From: Gammaproteobacteria bacterium
GTDB lineage: Bacteria > Pseudomonadota > Gammaproteobacteria > Pseudomonadales > Pseudohongiellaceae
DNA: 64,000 nt
Assembly: GCA_002706685.1 (NCBI GenBank)
Contig: PALV01000020.1
Coordinates: 186,001 to 250,000 of the forward strand
Reading direction: 5' to 3'
Shown here in pieces: positions 39,899 through 48,327 of the stretch (within the stretch, counting starts at the first letter, position 1; every line of letters begins with the position of its first letter). The notes beneath the pieces were generated by a model. It had not been told where the DNA came from, did not search any database, and saw nothing but the letters and a program-made list of their open reading frames with translations. Position numbers and translations under genes: made by a program.

Positions 39899-40323
39899 CC
39901 CTGGCTTTGTTGCGCCAGCCAGCCCGCGACCCCTCTCAGGTCATAGCCAGCTTCCGCACCATGAGAGACTACAGCTTCCGGGGCCATGCCTTTAAGGCCT
40001 GATGCCAATCCCCAGAGCTGGATGGAACGTGTACCACTGCGACAGTAAGCCAGTACCGGACGTGGTGCGTTGTCCAGTGCTTCGGAAAAAGCCGCCACAT
40101 CTTCCAGGCTAAGCTCCCCGGACACAACCGGGATATAGCGAAACTGCATGCCATGATCCTCGGCAACGGCCTGGATCTCCGCGCGCAACGGCTGACCGGC
40201 CGCTTCACCGTCGGGGCGATTGCAGATGATGGTCTTGAAGCCGGCAGCGGCCATCATGTCGACATCATCTGCTGTCAATTGCTCCGCGACCGCGAATTCG
40301 TCAGTCACCTGTTTTGCCTTCAT
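39895..40323 (-). CDS. DUF442 / TIGR01244 sulfurtransferase-phosphatase domain protein
   Basis: A 142-residue protein with a dual-specificity-phosphatase-like fold. The active-site loop is AYCRSGTRS with Cys94. This family (the N-terminal domain of Blh/CstB-type proteins) is repeatedly found beside sulfide oxidation genes and is proposed to act on persulfide intermediates, but its reaction is not firmly known. It lies 43 bp after the SQR stop and overlaps sulP by 4 bp. Confidence 0.88.
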   Translation of the reverse strand: MKAKQVTDEFAVAEQLTADDVDMMAAAGFKTIICNRPDGEAAGQPLRAEIQAVAEDHGMQFRYIPVVSGELSLEDVAAFSEALDNAPRPVLAYCRSGTRSIQLWGLASGLKGMAPEAVVSHGAEAGYDLRGVAGWLAQQSQG

Positions 40324-40366
40324 ATACTTTACTCCGTGTTCTTCATAAATTTACGCCCTTGGGCAG

Positions 40367-41602
40367 TCACACCACTTCGGGCTTAACAAGCCACTCCCTG
40401 CCTTTCAGCATACCGTTCCAGTAGAGCCAGGGCAGGAAGTCCTTTTTCAGCAGCCACGCCAGGCGTGTCGGCTGCTTGCCCTCCAGCAGCCATGTCGGCA
40501 TGCTGGGCAACAGCTTTCCACCGTAACCAAACTCCGCCAGTACGATTTTGCCCCGTTCAACCGTGAGCGGACATGAACCATACCCATTGTAATGCGCATG
40601 ACCCGTCAGCACGCCCATGTCAGATAGAACATTGCAGGCCACAATTGGTGCCTGCTTGCGGGCGGCCGCTGCCGTTTTGGCATTGGGCGCGTTGATGACA
40701 TCACCCAGCGACCAGACATTAGTGTAGCGCTTGTGACGCAGGGTTTGCTGATCCACATCAACCCAGCCGGCACTGTCTGCCAACGGGCTGCTGCGAATGA
40801 AATCCGGCGCCTGCTGTGGTGGGCAGACGTGAATCATATCAAATTCTGTCTCGACAGTTTCCTTGTTTCCGTCACTATCGCTTTTCACGAACCAGGCTTT
40901 ACGGGCTTCGCCGTCTATCTTCACCAGGTTGTGACTGAACTTTAATTCTGCCTCATAGCGTTTGACGTACTCCATCAGGGCAGGCACGTAGTCGGAAACG
41001 CCAAAAAGCGCACCGCCGGCATTGTAAAACTCAATATCGATGTTTTTAAGGACACCCTGGCGCAACCAGTAATCTGCAGACAGATACATGGCTTTCTGTG
41101 GAGCGCCAGCGCACTTGATGGGCATGGGTGGCTGGGTAAACAAGGCGCGGCCGGATTTCAGACCCTGCACCAGTTTCCAGGTATAAGGCGCCAGGTCATA
41201 CCTGTAGTTGGAGGTTACCCCATTCAGACCCAGTGTATCGGTCAGGCCTTCGACTCCTTCCCAGTTCAGTTTCAGACCCGGGGCAACAATCAGCCGCTCA
41301 TAGGTCAACTGGCTGTTGTCATCAAGCCTCACAGTATTATTGTCAGGCTCAAACTCGGTAACCGCGGCTTTTATCCAGTTGGCGCCATCGGGAATCAGTG
41401 AGGCAGTTGTGCGTTCAGTCTGGGCTGCTTCAAAAATACCACCACCGACCATGGTCCAGCCGGGTTGGTAGTAATGCTTCTCGGATTTATCAACCAGCGC
41501 GATGCTCAGACCGGATTTGCGCTTTAGCAGACTGGCGGCCACAGAAATTCCGCCGGCGCCGGCACCGACAATCACGATATCGAAGTGTGTCCTGGTAGTC
41601 AT
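40367..41602 (-). CDS. sqr: sulfide:quinone oxidoreductase, type II-like
   Basis: A 411-residue FAD-dependent flavoprotein of the disulfide-reductase fold. FAD binding is GAGAGG (residues 13-18) near the N-terminus; the redox cysteines fit Cys164 (PIKCAGAPQKAMYLS) and Cys344 (YGSCPLTV), the two-cysteine pattern of the type II SQR/SQOR group. It would oxidise sulfide to persulfide/polysulfide and pass electrons to quinone at the inner membrane. ATG 41602 is chosen because GGGGA precedes it; an upstream ATG at 41623 lacks a Shine-Dalgarno. It heads the SQR-DUF442-SulP operon. Confidence 0.9.
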   Translation of the reverse strand: MTTRTHFDIVIVGAGAGGISVAASLLKRKSGLSIALVDKSEKHYYQPGWTMVGGGIFEAAQTERTTASLIPDGANWIKAAVTEFEPDNNTVRLDDNSQLTYERLIVAPGLKLNWEGVEGLTDTLGLNGVTSNYRYDLAPYTWKLVQGLKSGRALFTQPPMPIKCAGAPQKAMYLSADYWLRQGVLKNIDIEFYNAGGALFGVSDYVPALMEYVKRYEAELKFSHNLVKIDGEARKAWFVKSDSDGNKETVETEFDMIHVCPPQQAPDFIRSSPLADSAGWVDVDQQTLRHKRYTNVWSLGDVINAPNAKTAAAARKQAPIVACNVLSDMGVLTGHAHYNGYGSCPLTVERGKIVLAEFGYGGKLLPSMPTWLLEGKQPTRLAWLLKKDFLPWLYWNGMLKGREWLVKPEVV

Positions 41603-41693
41603 GGCATGATCCCCGCTGTTCATGTTGAAACAGTGGTTATCATGACGCCTGGGCCTGCAGCGGTCAATCGCCGCCGCCGGTGTTGATGACTGC

Positions 41694-42503
41694 TCAGGCG
41701 GCCTTCTGTTTGCTGCCGCTTACGGCAATATCTGCTCTTGGGCGCAGCGCAGACACCGCGCTCTCACGTGCCCAGAACACCAGACTGAGATTGCCCTGCA
41801 TGTCCTCGGTCAGCGCCGAGCAGTTTTCCACCCAGTCCCCATCGTTGCAGTACAGAACACCGTCCAGCTCAGTAATTTCAGGGTGATGAATATGGCCGCA
41901 GACAATACCATCAAGCCCACGCCTGCGGGCATGCGCACATCCTGTCTGGCGATAGCGCACAATGGCTTCGCCGGCGCCACTGATGCGCTGTTTGATATAG
42001 CCTGCCAGCGACCAGTAGTCGCGGCCACGCCAGACGCGGTAACGGTTGTACCAGCGATTGATGAACATGAGCATGCGGTAGGCTTTGTCGCCCAGCCAGG
42101 CATGCCAGGGTCCGAAACAGACTTCCTGATCAAACTGATCACCATGCAGCACCAGCAATTTGCGGCCGTCTGCCAGCGTGTGAATGTACTCCCGGTGGAT
42201 CTCGACATCACCGAGTGCCATGCCGTCATATTTTTGCGCCGGTTCATCGTGATTGCCAGGCAGGTAAATGACCTGGGTTCCCTCTGAGGAGAGGCTGATG
42301 AGTTTATGCAGCAGACGATTGTGGCTGTCAGGCCACATGAACTGGCGCTGCATGGCCCACATATCGATGATATCGCCGATCAGATACAGGCGATCAATAC
42401 GAGTGTGCTTAAGAAAATCCAGCAGAAATTCTGCCTTGCAGTCCTGGTCACCGAGGTGGATATCGGACAGGAACACTGTGCGGTAATGTTTGCGCTTTTC
42501 CAT
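41694..42503 (-). CDS. LpxH-like UDP-2,3-diacylglucosamine diphosphatase family phosphoesterase
   Basis: A 269-residue calcineurin-like metallophosphoesterase with the full motif set: DIHLGD, GDIIDMW, GNHDE, LHGDQFD and GHIHHPE. The family includes lipid A enzyme LpxH and longer paralogues of uncertain substrate; at 269 residues this may be a paralogue. The open frame extends to 42629, but ATG 42503 has AGGAG 8 nt upstream and starts right before the domain (MEKRKHYRTVFLSDIHLG). It is separated from mod genes by their terminator. Confidence 0.88.
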   Translation of the reverse strand: MEKRKHYRTVFLSDIHLGDQDCKAEFLLDFLKHTRIDRLYLIGDIIDMWAMQRQFMWPDSHNRLLHKLISLSSEGTQVIYLPGNHDEPAQKYDGMALGDVEIHREYIHTLADGRKLLVLHGDQFDQEVCFGPWHAWLGDKAYRMLMFINRWYNRYRVWRGRDYWSLAGYIKQRISGAGEAIVRYRQTGCAHARRRGLDGIVCGHIHHPEITELDGVLYCNDGDWVENCSALTEDMQGNLSLVFWARESAVSALRPRADIAVSGSKQKAA

Positions 42504-42591
42504 CAGAACAACTCCTGTTGCCATCTTGATGGAAGCACAGCTTAACAACCGGACATAACAGAACCGTAAACAAGCAGTGACAATTGCGTGA

Positions 42592-42627
42592 CAAATAAAA
42601 GGCCCGACAGAGCGGGTCTGTCGGGCC
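42592..42627 (-). terminator. Rho-independent terminator of the mod operon
   Basis: An 11-bp perfect stem GGCCCGACAGA/TCTGTCGGGCC with a 5-nt loop (42601-42627) is followed on the minus strand by TTTTATTTG. It lies 130 bp past the modC stop, facing the end of that operon. Confidence 0.85.
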
Positions 42628-42759
42628 AAGGGAGAGAACTGTACCTTTACACCTTCCTTTACGTGCTGAAAGCCAAGACTGTCTCATTTCAAACTATTGC
42701 GAACTGCCAGCGAGGCTTTGTCAGTGATTACGGTAAGTATGACGAATCGGTTCAGTCTT

Positions 42760-43824
42760 TTATTCCATTAATGCCACCGACTTTACAAGCGCCCATATTT
42801 CGGTGCCGACATTCAGCCCCAGTCGCTCCGCAGACCAGGCGGTAACTTCTATCTGAAGAGCCTGACCGTCTGCCAGTTGGGCCGTCAGCAATTGCTGCTG
42901 ATCGGCGATCGGCGTGCTTGCCACGATAGTGGCTCTCAGCTGGTTACGAATACTGATGCGGCCAGGGTCGTCCAGCGCCACGCTGACATCTCGCGCCAGT
43001 ACCCGAACCCTCGCTTCTCCGGAGCGGGCGGATCCTGCTCTGACCAGAAGGGATATTTTATCGGTCGTAAAGGTCCGCAGGCCGGATGCATCCGCTTCAT
43101 TCAGGGTTCCCCGCAGGATGCTCGCCGGGCCCTCATCAGCGAACAGTGGCGACGCCGGGTCTGCCATTGCCTGTTCTATTGCCAGGGTCCTGATGACACG
43201 CCCCTGATCCATGAATACAACACGGTCCGCCAGTCGCTGCACTTCATCAGGTGAGTGCGTCACGAGAATGACTGGCACTTCGCTGTCGCGGGTCACATCC
43301 AGCAGAAACGGCAGAATATCGCGCTTGCTCTGTGTATCCAGCGCTGCCAGAGGTTCATCCAGCAGTAACAGATCAGGGCTGGTCAGCAGCGCGCGACCCA
43401 GTGACACCCGCTGTCGCTGCCCTCCGGACAGCTGATCAATGCGCCGACCCAGCAGTGGTTCCAGCTCCAGGCGACTGAAAACCTGTTCTGGGTGCTGGCG
43501 ACGATGTTCAGGCCTGGTCCGTTTGTAGCCATAAAGCAGATTTTCGGTAACATCCAGATGCGGCAACAGACTGTGCTCCTGAAACACCAGACCAAGGCGT
43601 CGCTGCTCGGTGGGTTTGAATGCGCTGCCCTGCTGCCAGACTGACTCGCCCAGCACGACCTCCGCTCCCCGCACGCGATCGAGTCCTGCAATGACTCGCA
43701 GCAGACTGGTTTTGCCACAGCCAGAACGACCAAACAGCGCGGTCACTCCTGTCATTTCAAACTGCTCCGCCACCTTCAGCAGAAACTGTTCGCGCCGCCA
43801 CTCGACCTTGATACTTAGCTGCAT
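42760..43824 (-). CDS. modC: molybdate ABC transporter ATP-binding protein ModC
   Basis: ATPase of the molybdate importer. The 354-residue protein has Walker A (GRSGCGKTS), signature (LSGGQRQRVSLGRALL), Walker B (LLLLDEPLAALD), and a C-terminal TOBE/mop domain (about residues 285-350) that senses molybdate. ATG 43824 is chosen: GGAG precedes it and MQLSIKVEW starts the ABC fold, whereas the frame extends to 43878 without similarity. It ends the modEABC block. Confidence 0.95.
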   Translation of the reverse strand: MQLSIKVEWRREQFLLKVAEQFEMTGVTALFGRSGCGKTSLLRVIAGLDRVRGAEVVLGESVWQQGSAFKPTEQRRLGLVFQEHSLLPHLDVTENLLYGYKRTRPEHRRQHPEQVFSRLELEPLLGRRIDQLSGGQRQRVSLGRALLTSPDLLLLDEPLAALDTQSKRDILPFLLDVTRDSEVPVILVTHSPDEVQRLADRVVFMDQGRVIRTLAIEQAMADPASPLFADEGPASILRGTLNEADASGLRTFTTDKISLLVRAGSARSGEARVRVLARDVSVALDDPGRISIRNQLRATIVASTPIADQQQLLTAQLADGQALQIEVTAWSAERLGLNVGTEIWALVKSVALME

Positions 43825-43888
43825 GGCGATTCTCCGTGAGTAAGGGCAAGGGTTGACGCATCCGTCATGTGCAGCCAAAAGTTATTCA

Positions 43889-44575
43889 TCAGAATCTGAC
43901 CGTCCGGAATCGACGATTGAATGCATAAACAACAAACAGCACAACAAACGCAAATATCAATAACATGGCCGACAATCTGTGTGCTGCCGCGTAGTTCATG
44001 GATTCGGCATGATCATAGATCAACACGGACAGCACGCGCGTCTCTCCCGGTATGCTGCCACCGAGCATAAGAATGACACCGAACTCGCCGATGGTGTGAG
44101 CAAAGGTCAGCGTGGCTGCGACAATAAACCCCCCGCGAGTGAGCGGCAGAATCACGCTAAAAAACCGGTCGATCGGGCCTGCGCCCAGTGATGACGCAAC
44201 TTCTGAGGGTCTGCGGCCCAATGTCGAAAAAGCCTCATGCAGTGGCTGCACGGCAAACGGCATGGAGTAGATGACAGAGGCGAGCAGAATTCCCTCAAAA
44301 CTGAAGGCCAGATGGTTCAGGCCCATCTGTTCCAGCGTGGCGCCAATCGGGCCTAGCGGCCCCAGCACGATCAACAGATAGAAACCAAGCACAGTCGGTG
44401 GCAATACCAGTGGCAAAGCCACCACTGACTGCACCAGCGTGCGCAGCCATGAGCGTCCGCTGGCCAGCCACCAGGCTATCGGTGTCGCCAGCAACAACAG
44501 TATCAGTGTTGTATACAGGCACAGCCGCAGCGTAAGCTCAATGGCCTGCCAGTCTTCAGGGCTCAATCCCAACAC
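43889..44575 (-). CDS. modB: molybdate ABC transporter permease ModB
   Basis: A 228-residue inner-membrane permease with five to six helices and the EAA-type loop for ATPase contact (EVASSLGAGPIDRFFSVILP). The N-terminal segment (LSPEDWQAIELTLRLCLYTT) is typical of ModB/CysT permeases. It starts 6 bp after modA ends and is followed by modC, completing the importer. Confidence 0.95.
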   Translation of the reverse strand: MLGLSPEDWQAIELTLRLCLYTTLILLLLATPIAWWLASGRSWLRTLVQSVVALPLVLPPTVLGFYLLIVLGPLGPIGATLEQMGLNHLAFSFEGILLASVIYSMPFAVQPLHEAFSTLGRRPSEVASSLGAGPIDRFFSVILPLTRGGFIVAATLTFAHTIGEFGVILMLGGSIPGETRVLSVLIYDHAESMNYAAAHRLSAMLLIFAFVVLFVVYAFNRRFRTVRF

Positions 44576-44581
44576 CTGAAC

Positions 44582-45379
44582 TCAGCTCCCTGCTGCCATG
44601 CCGGAGACCGGCATCTGAAATCCCGCCCGCACGAGAATGTCTGCTGCAACTGTATGACGCATAAACTTAATGAAGTTGCGCGCCGCATTGTTATGCTGCC
44701 CACGCGCAGTCACCACCATAGACTGGGCAAGCGGCTCATGCAGCGAGTCATCAATCAAGGCATAGGGGCGTTCCGCCAGACCATCCTGCAGCGCCAGCGA
44801 CAGCGCAGTTATCGCAACGTCCGCCGCTCCTGACGCAGACATCTGAGCCACCTGTGAGATGTTCTCTCCGTACACTACCCGATTCTCTATCTGCGCCCAC
44901 ACGCCCACTGCCTCAAGAGCCTCTCTGGCGCGTTGGCCATAAGGCGCAATCGCTGGCTGGGCAATGGCAATGCGTCTGAATCTGTCCTGGGTCAGTCCAG
45001 ACAGCGCGAGGCCTTTGACATCATGATTGGCACTCCACAGCACCAGGCGGCCCAGCGCATAAATTACCGGCTCGGAGGTGCCGGGCGCCTGTTCAAAAAG
45101 TGCCGCTGGATATGCAGTGTCTGCTGACAGAAACGCATCAAAAGGGGCGCCATTCAAAATCTGCGCGGTCAGTCTCCCGGAGGCGCCATATATGATAGTG
45201 ATCGAATCTTCTGGATTGGCCTCCATATAGGCTTCAGCAATCCGGTCGAGAGTCGGGCGCAGGGAGGAGGCCGCAGCAACCGTCGCTGACTCCGCCCAGC
45301 TCCAGGCCGACGGCAAGCCTGTCAGAACCAAAAGCAGGATGAGTCGCAATCGGACAGTTGGCAGTTTGAAAAACATCAT
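44582..45379 (-). CDS. modA: molybdate-binding periplasmic protein ModA
   Basis: Periplasmic solute-binding protein of the molybdate importer, 265 residues. A signal peptide (RLRLILLLVLTGLPSAWSWA) precedes the mature start ESATVAAASSLRPTLDRIA, which contains the oxyanion-binding AASS loop. ATG 45379 is chosen (or the adjacent ATG at 45376) because AGGAA precedes it, although the frame is open to 45430 and would overlap modE. It is the first transport gene after modE. Confidence 0.94.
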   Translation of the reverse strand: MMFFKLPTVRLRLILLLVLTGLPSAWSWAESATVAAASSLRPTLDRIAEAYMEANPEDSITIIYGASGRLTAQILNGAPFDAFLSADTAYPAALFEQAPGTSEPVIYALGRLVLWSANHDVKGLALSGLTQDRFRRIAIAQPAIAPYGQRAREALEAVGVWAQIENRVVYGENISQVAQMSASGAADVAITALSLALQDGLAERPYALIDDSLHEPLAQSMVVTARGQHNNAARNFIKFMRHTVAADILVRAGFQMPVSGMAAGS

Positions 45380-45413
45380 AAGTGTTCCTGTCGTGAGATG
45401 CGGCAAGTTGTGC

Positions 45414-46256
45414 TCAATCTTCCTGTACACTAAGAATTATATTTGACGCCTTAATCAGAGCACAGATTGGCTTCCCCTCCTCCAGCTCCATGGCCTGAAG
45501 GCTTTCCGAGGTAATGATGGCCGCTAGCGTGTTACCACCATCGAGGCGAATCACAACTTCGGCATTCACAGCCCCAGGGGTTATTCTCTGCACAATTCCG
45601 CACAGACGGTTGCGGGCAGAGGTTCTGCCCGTGCTGTCTGCATCGGCCAGAATAATCCAGGACGCATTGATCAGCGCCTGCACCTCGCGACCTACAGCCA
45701 ACCCCAGGTCCCGTGTGCTTTCCTCTGTACAGATCGCAATCAACTGATCATCGCCACCCAGCCGAATCGACACTTCGGCGTTAACAGCGCCATGCGTGAC
45801 CCCGGCAATCCTGCCACTGAGTACGTTGCGCGCACTGGTTTTGCTTGTCAGCCGTCGGAGCATGCGCAATGAATCATCCAAATCAAATTCCCCGTCCTTA
45901 CCCGTGGTCACACTTTCAATAAACGCCTGCTGCAGGTTGCGCAATTGTTGAAGATCGCGCACCAGTTGCCTGCCTTCGTCGGTCAGTTCTGCCCCACCGC
46001 CGCCGCGGCCACCATGCTGGGCGCTGACCAGCGGGCAGTCCGCCAGATTGTTCATGGCATCGACCGCATCCCAGGCGGCCTTGTAGGTAATGCCAACCTT
46101 TCGCGCGGCAGCGCTGATCGAACCACAATCGCCAATTGCCTCCAGCAGGGCCAGCCGCCGCGGCGAAATTTCCCCCGCCGACGTCGTCAGGATCCATGGA
46201 GCAACGAAGTCGCCGCGCTCATGCGGAACACTCCTGTTTTGATCTGCTTTTTTCAT
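45414..46256 (-). CDS. modE: molybdate-responsive regulator ModE
   Basis: A 280-residue regulator: an N-terminal LysR-like winged HTH (about residues 30-110, ISAAARKVGITYKAAWDAVD, with the ModE GGRGGGGAELT wing) and two C-terminal mop/TOBE molybdate-binding domains (about 135-200 and 207-275; SARNVLSGRIAGVTHGAVNA, SARNRLCGIVQRITPGAVNA). With molybdate it represses modABC. A matching operator lies 8 bp before its own start codon, suggesting that the modEABC unit is autoregulated. Confidence 0.95.
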   Translation of the reverse strand: MKKADQNRSVPHERGDFVAPWILTTSAGEISPRRLALLEAIGDCGSISAAARKVGITYKAAWDAVDAMNNLADCPLVSAQHGGRGGGGAELTDEGRQLVRDLQQLRNLQQAFIESVTTGKDGEFDLDDSLRMLRRLTSKTSARNVLSGRIAGVTHGAVNAEVSIRLGGDDQLIAICTEESTRDLGLAVGREVQALINASWIILADADSTGRTSARNRLCGIVQRITPGAVNAEVVIRLDGGNTLAAIITSESLQAMELEEGKPICALIKASNIILSVQED

Positions 46257-46263
46257 AAAACGA

Positions 46264-46281
46264 AATATAGTTTAGTATATA
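46264..46281. promoter_or_regulatory. candidate ModE operator
   Basis: AATATA-gtttag-TATATA: two AT-rich half-sites 6 bp apart, close to the ModE consensus TATATA-N6-TATATA, with a CG 2 bp before the first half-site. It is just upstream of modE and downstream of no other gene on that strand. Confidence 0.6.
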
Positions 46282-46383
46282 TCTTGATGCAAGCAGGTGT
46301 TTGTCTGCATTCCTCAGCATTTGTTGTCAGCGTTTTCGTTTGACTGATAGACTGTTCATCCAATAATCAAAAGAGAAAGTTCG

Positions 46384-46794
46384 ATGCTGCGTTCTGTCAA
46401 TCTGGAAGATTACATGGTCGACAAGCCGATCACGGTCGCACCTGAGACACCACTGATCGAGGCAGTCGATCTGATCACCAAAAACCGGGTATCCGGTCTG
46501 TGTGTGGTCAACGAGACGGGTCAACTGCTGGGTATTCTGTCAGAGCTGGACTGCCTGAGGGGTATTCTTGGAGCCAGTTATGATCAGGGCTCGATAGGCC
46601 TGGTGCAGGACTATATGGTGTCAGCCAACATCAACTCCGCCAAGCCCGGCGACCACATCATTGATATCGCCACCGACATGCTGTCAAAAGGGCAGCGGCG
46701 ACGCCCCGTCGTCAATGACAGCGGTCAGCTGGTCGGACAGATTACCTGCCGTCAGATACTCGCCGCGGTTCGGCAGTTGTCAGCAGGCAACTGA
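46384..46794 (+). CDS. CBS-domain-pair protein
   Basis: A 136-residue protein consisting of two CBS motifs (about residues 12-65, MVDKPITVAPETPLIEAVDL, and 78-130, MVSANINSAKPGDHIIDIAT). Stand-alone CBS pairs bind adenosine nucleotides and tune enzymes or channels, but the partner is unknown. It is divergent from modE and convergent with the PepSY gene (52 bp apart). Confidence 0.9.
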   Translation: MLRSVNLEDYMVDKPITVAPETPLIEAVDLITKNRVSGLCVVNETGQLLGILSELDCLRGILGASYDQGSIGLVQDYMVSANINSAKPGDHIIDIATDMLSKGQRRRPVVNDSGQLVGQITCRQILAAVRQLSAGN

Positions 46795-46846
46795 ACCGGA
46801 TCACGCGAGTCTGCAATTCCCGGTGCGGCTAACCCGGCTGGGAATT

Positions 46847-48325
46847 TTAAAATGCGCGGCGCTTTTGCTGCCGCGCGGATCGCATGTCGTGGCGAATGCG
46901 TTGAAAGCTCATCCAGGTTCCAGTCAGACATAACAGGGTAACGCCTGCCAGCAGAATAATCACGAGGATATCCCACAGCGGCCTGTCCTTCATGAAGGCA
47001 AAGTCCAGGCGATGCAAACCCACCCTCAACCAGCGCGAAGTGCGACTGGTCTCGGTCATTACCCGCACGCTGGCCGACTCCGGCCCGATGTAAATGGCAG
47101 TGTTATCGGAATCAATCAGTTGCGCGCGCCAGACAGGCAACTCAATCGGGCTCTTGTGCGCGTAGTAATACGCGTCTTCCTCAGTCAGCAGCCTTAGTGA
47201 CTCCAGCGGCACTCCGGCAGCGGCAATACGCTGTCGAATAACACTCTCGCTCAGCGGCTCAGCGGGTCGTGCCGTAGCGTCAATTCGAAGTGACTGCTCA
47301 CCATCAGCGGTACCCACGAAAGCATGCAGATCTCCTGCAAAAACACCTGACTGCAGGGCAACCATATTTTGCGGTAGCTCGCCCTGCTGCTGCGCCTGCG
47401 CTGCTGATCTGAGCAGATTGCGAACCTGCTGCCAGGACGCATCTCCCACAAAGTCCTGCCGGTAGGAGCTTCCGTCACCTGCAAGTGCACCCCAGGGGTT
47501 CATGGTCAGCAGCCCGCTGAACACCCATGTCAGCGTCAGAATGCCAAACACCAGCCCCAGCATGTGATGCCAGTACCAGAGCCCCCTGTACGGGGATATC
47601 TGGCTTCTTGACTGAGCTCCAGCGTCACGTCTGACGCGCCGGGTTCGAAGGCGGGCGATACCGACATAGAGTCCGGTTGCGGTCAGGAAGGTACCCGCAA
47701 TCGACGTCCAGATAACAATCTCGGACCACAAGGCGCCGTTCTGACGCAGCGCAGTCGGGTACAGCCAGTGAGGTATCACGCCAAGCCAGGACAGCACTCT
47801 CTCACGCCGGGTGGTTTTCTGAAACACCTCGCCAGTGCTGCCGTTAATGTAGATCTCGGTACCGGCGTTATCGCCCATCAACACGTGGTGTACTGGCCGG
47901 TTGCGACGCGCAGACTGGATAATCCACTGGTCCATCTCCTGCTGACCTTGCAAGCTCGGGTTGGCATCCTGTAGGTTATTTCCTTCCGCCCAGAGACGCG
48001 CAACCTGCATGAGCTCGGCATCACCTAGCGGTGAAATGGGCTGACCCGTGCGTAGATTGACAACGGCAGCCGGCGTCCGCATCACCGGATCATCCAGTAA
48101 CATCTCAACGCGGAAAGCTGGTGCCACACTGCTATCCACCGCCGCCAGAGCAGACAGGTCGCAGCATTCCTGCAGGTCCAGGGGAGCCAGACCCTGCAGG
48201 CGCTGCGCCCGGGTCTGCTCCGGGAAGGCCTGGTACATCATCACGAAACCTGACAGGCACCACAGGCTCATTAACAAGCCTACGGCAACTGCCAGGTAAC
48301 GGTGTGTGATCAGGATATATCGCAT
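46847..48325 (-). CDS. PepSY-domain membrane protein (PiuB-like)
   Basis: A 492-residue inner-membrane protein with about four helices (YLAVAVGLLMSLWCLSGFVM; WHHMLGLVFGILTLTWVFSG; ILVIILLAGVTLLCLTGTWM) and a periplasmic PepSY-like region. Such proteins are found with TonB receptors and are thought to help move or reduce iron/siderophore or other metal ligands at the inner membrane. It lies 2 bp after the TonB receptor gene on the same strand, strongly suggesting one operon. Confidence 0.85.
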   Translation of the reverse strand: MRYILITHRYLAVAVGLLMSLWCLSGFVMMYQAFPEQTRAQRLQGLAPLDLQECCDLSALAAVDSSVAPAFRVEMLLDDPVMRTPAAVVNLRTGQPISPLGDAELMQVARLWAEGNNLQDANPSLQGQQEMDQWIIQSARRNRPVHHVLMGDNAGTEIYINGSTGEVFQKTTRRERVLSWLGVIPHWLYPTALRQNGALWSEIVIWTSIAGTFLTATGLYVGIARLRTRRVRRDAGAQSRSQISPYRGLWYWHHMLGLVFGILTLTWVFSGLLTMNPWGALAGDGSSYRQDFVGDASWQQVRNLLRSAAQAQQQGELPQNMVALQSGVFAGDLHAFVGTADGEQSLRIDATARPAEPLSESVIRQRIAAAGVPLESLRLLTEEDAYYYAHKSPIELPVWRAQLIDSDNTAIYIGPESASVRVMTETSRTSRWLRVGLHRLDFAFMKDRPLWDILVIILLAGVTLLCLTGTWMSFQRIRHDMRSARQQKRRAF

Positions 48326-48327
48326 TA

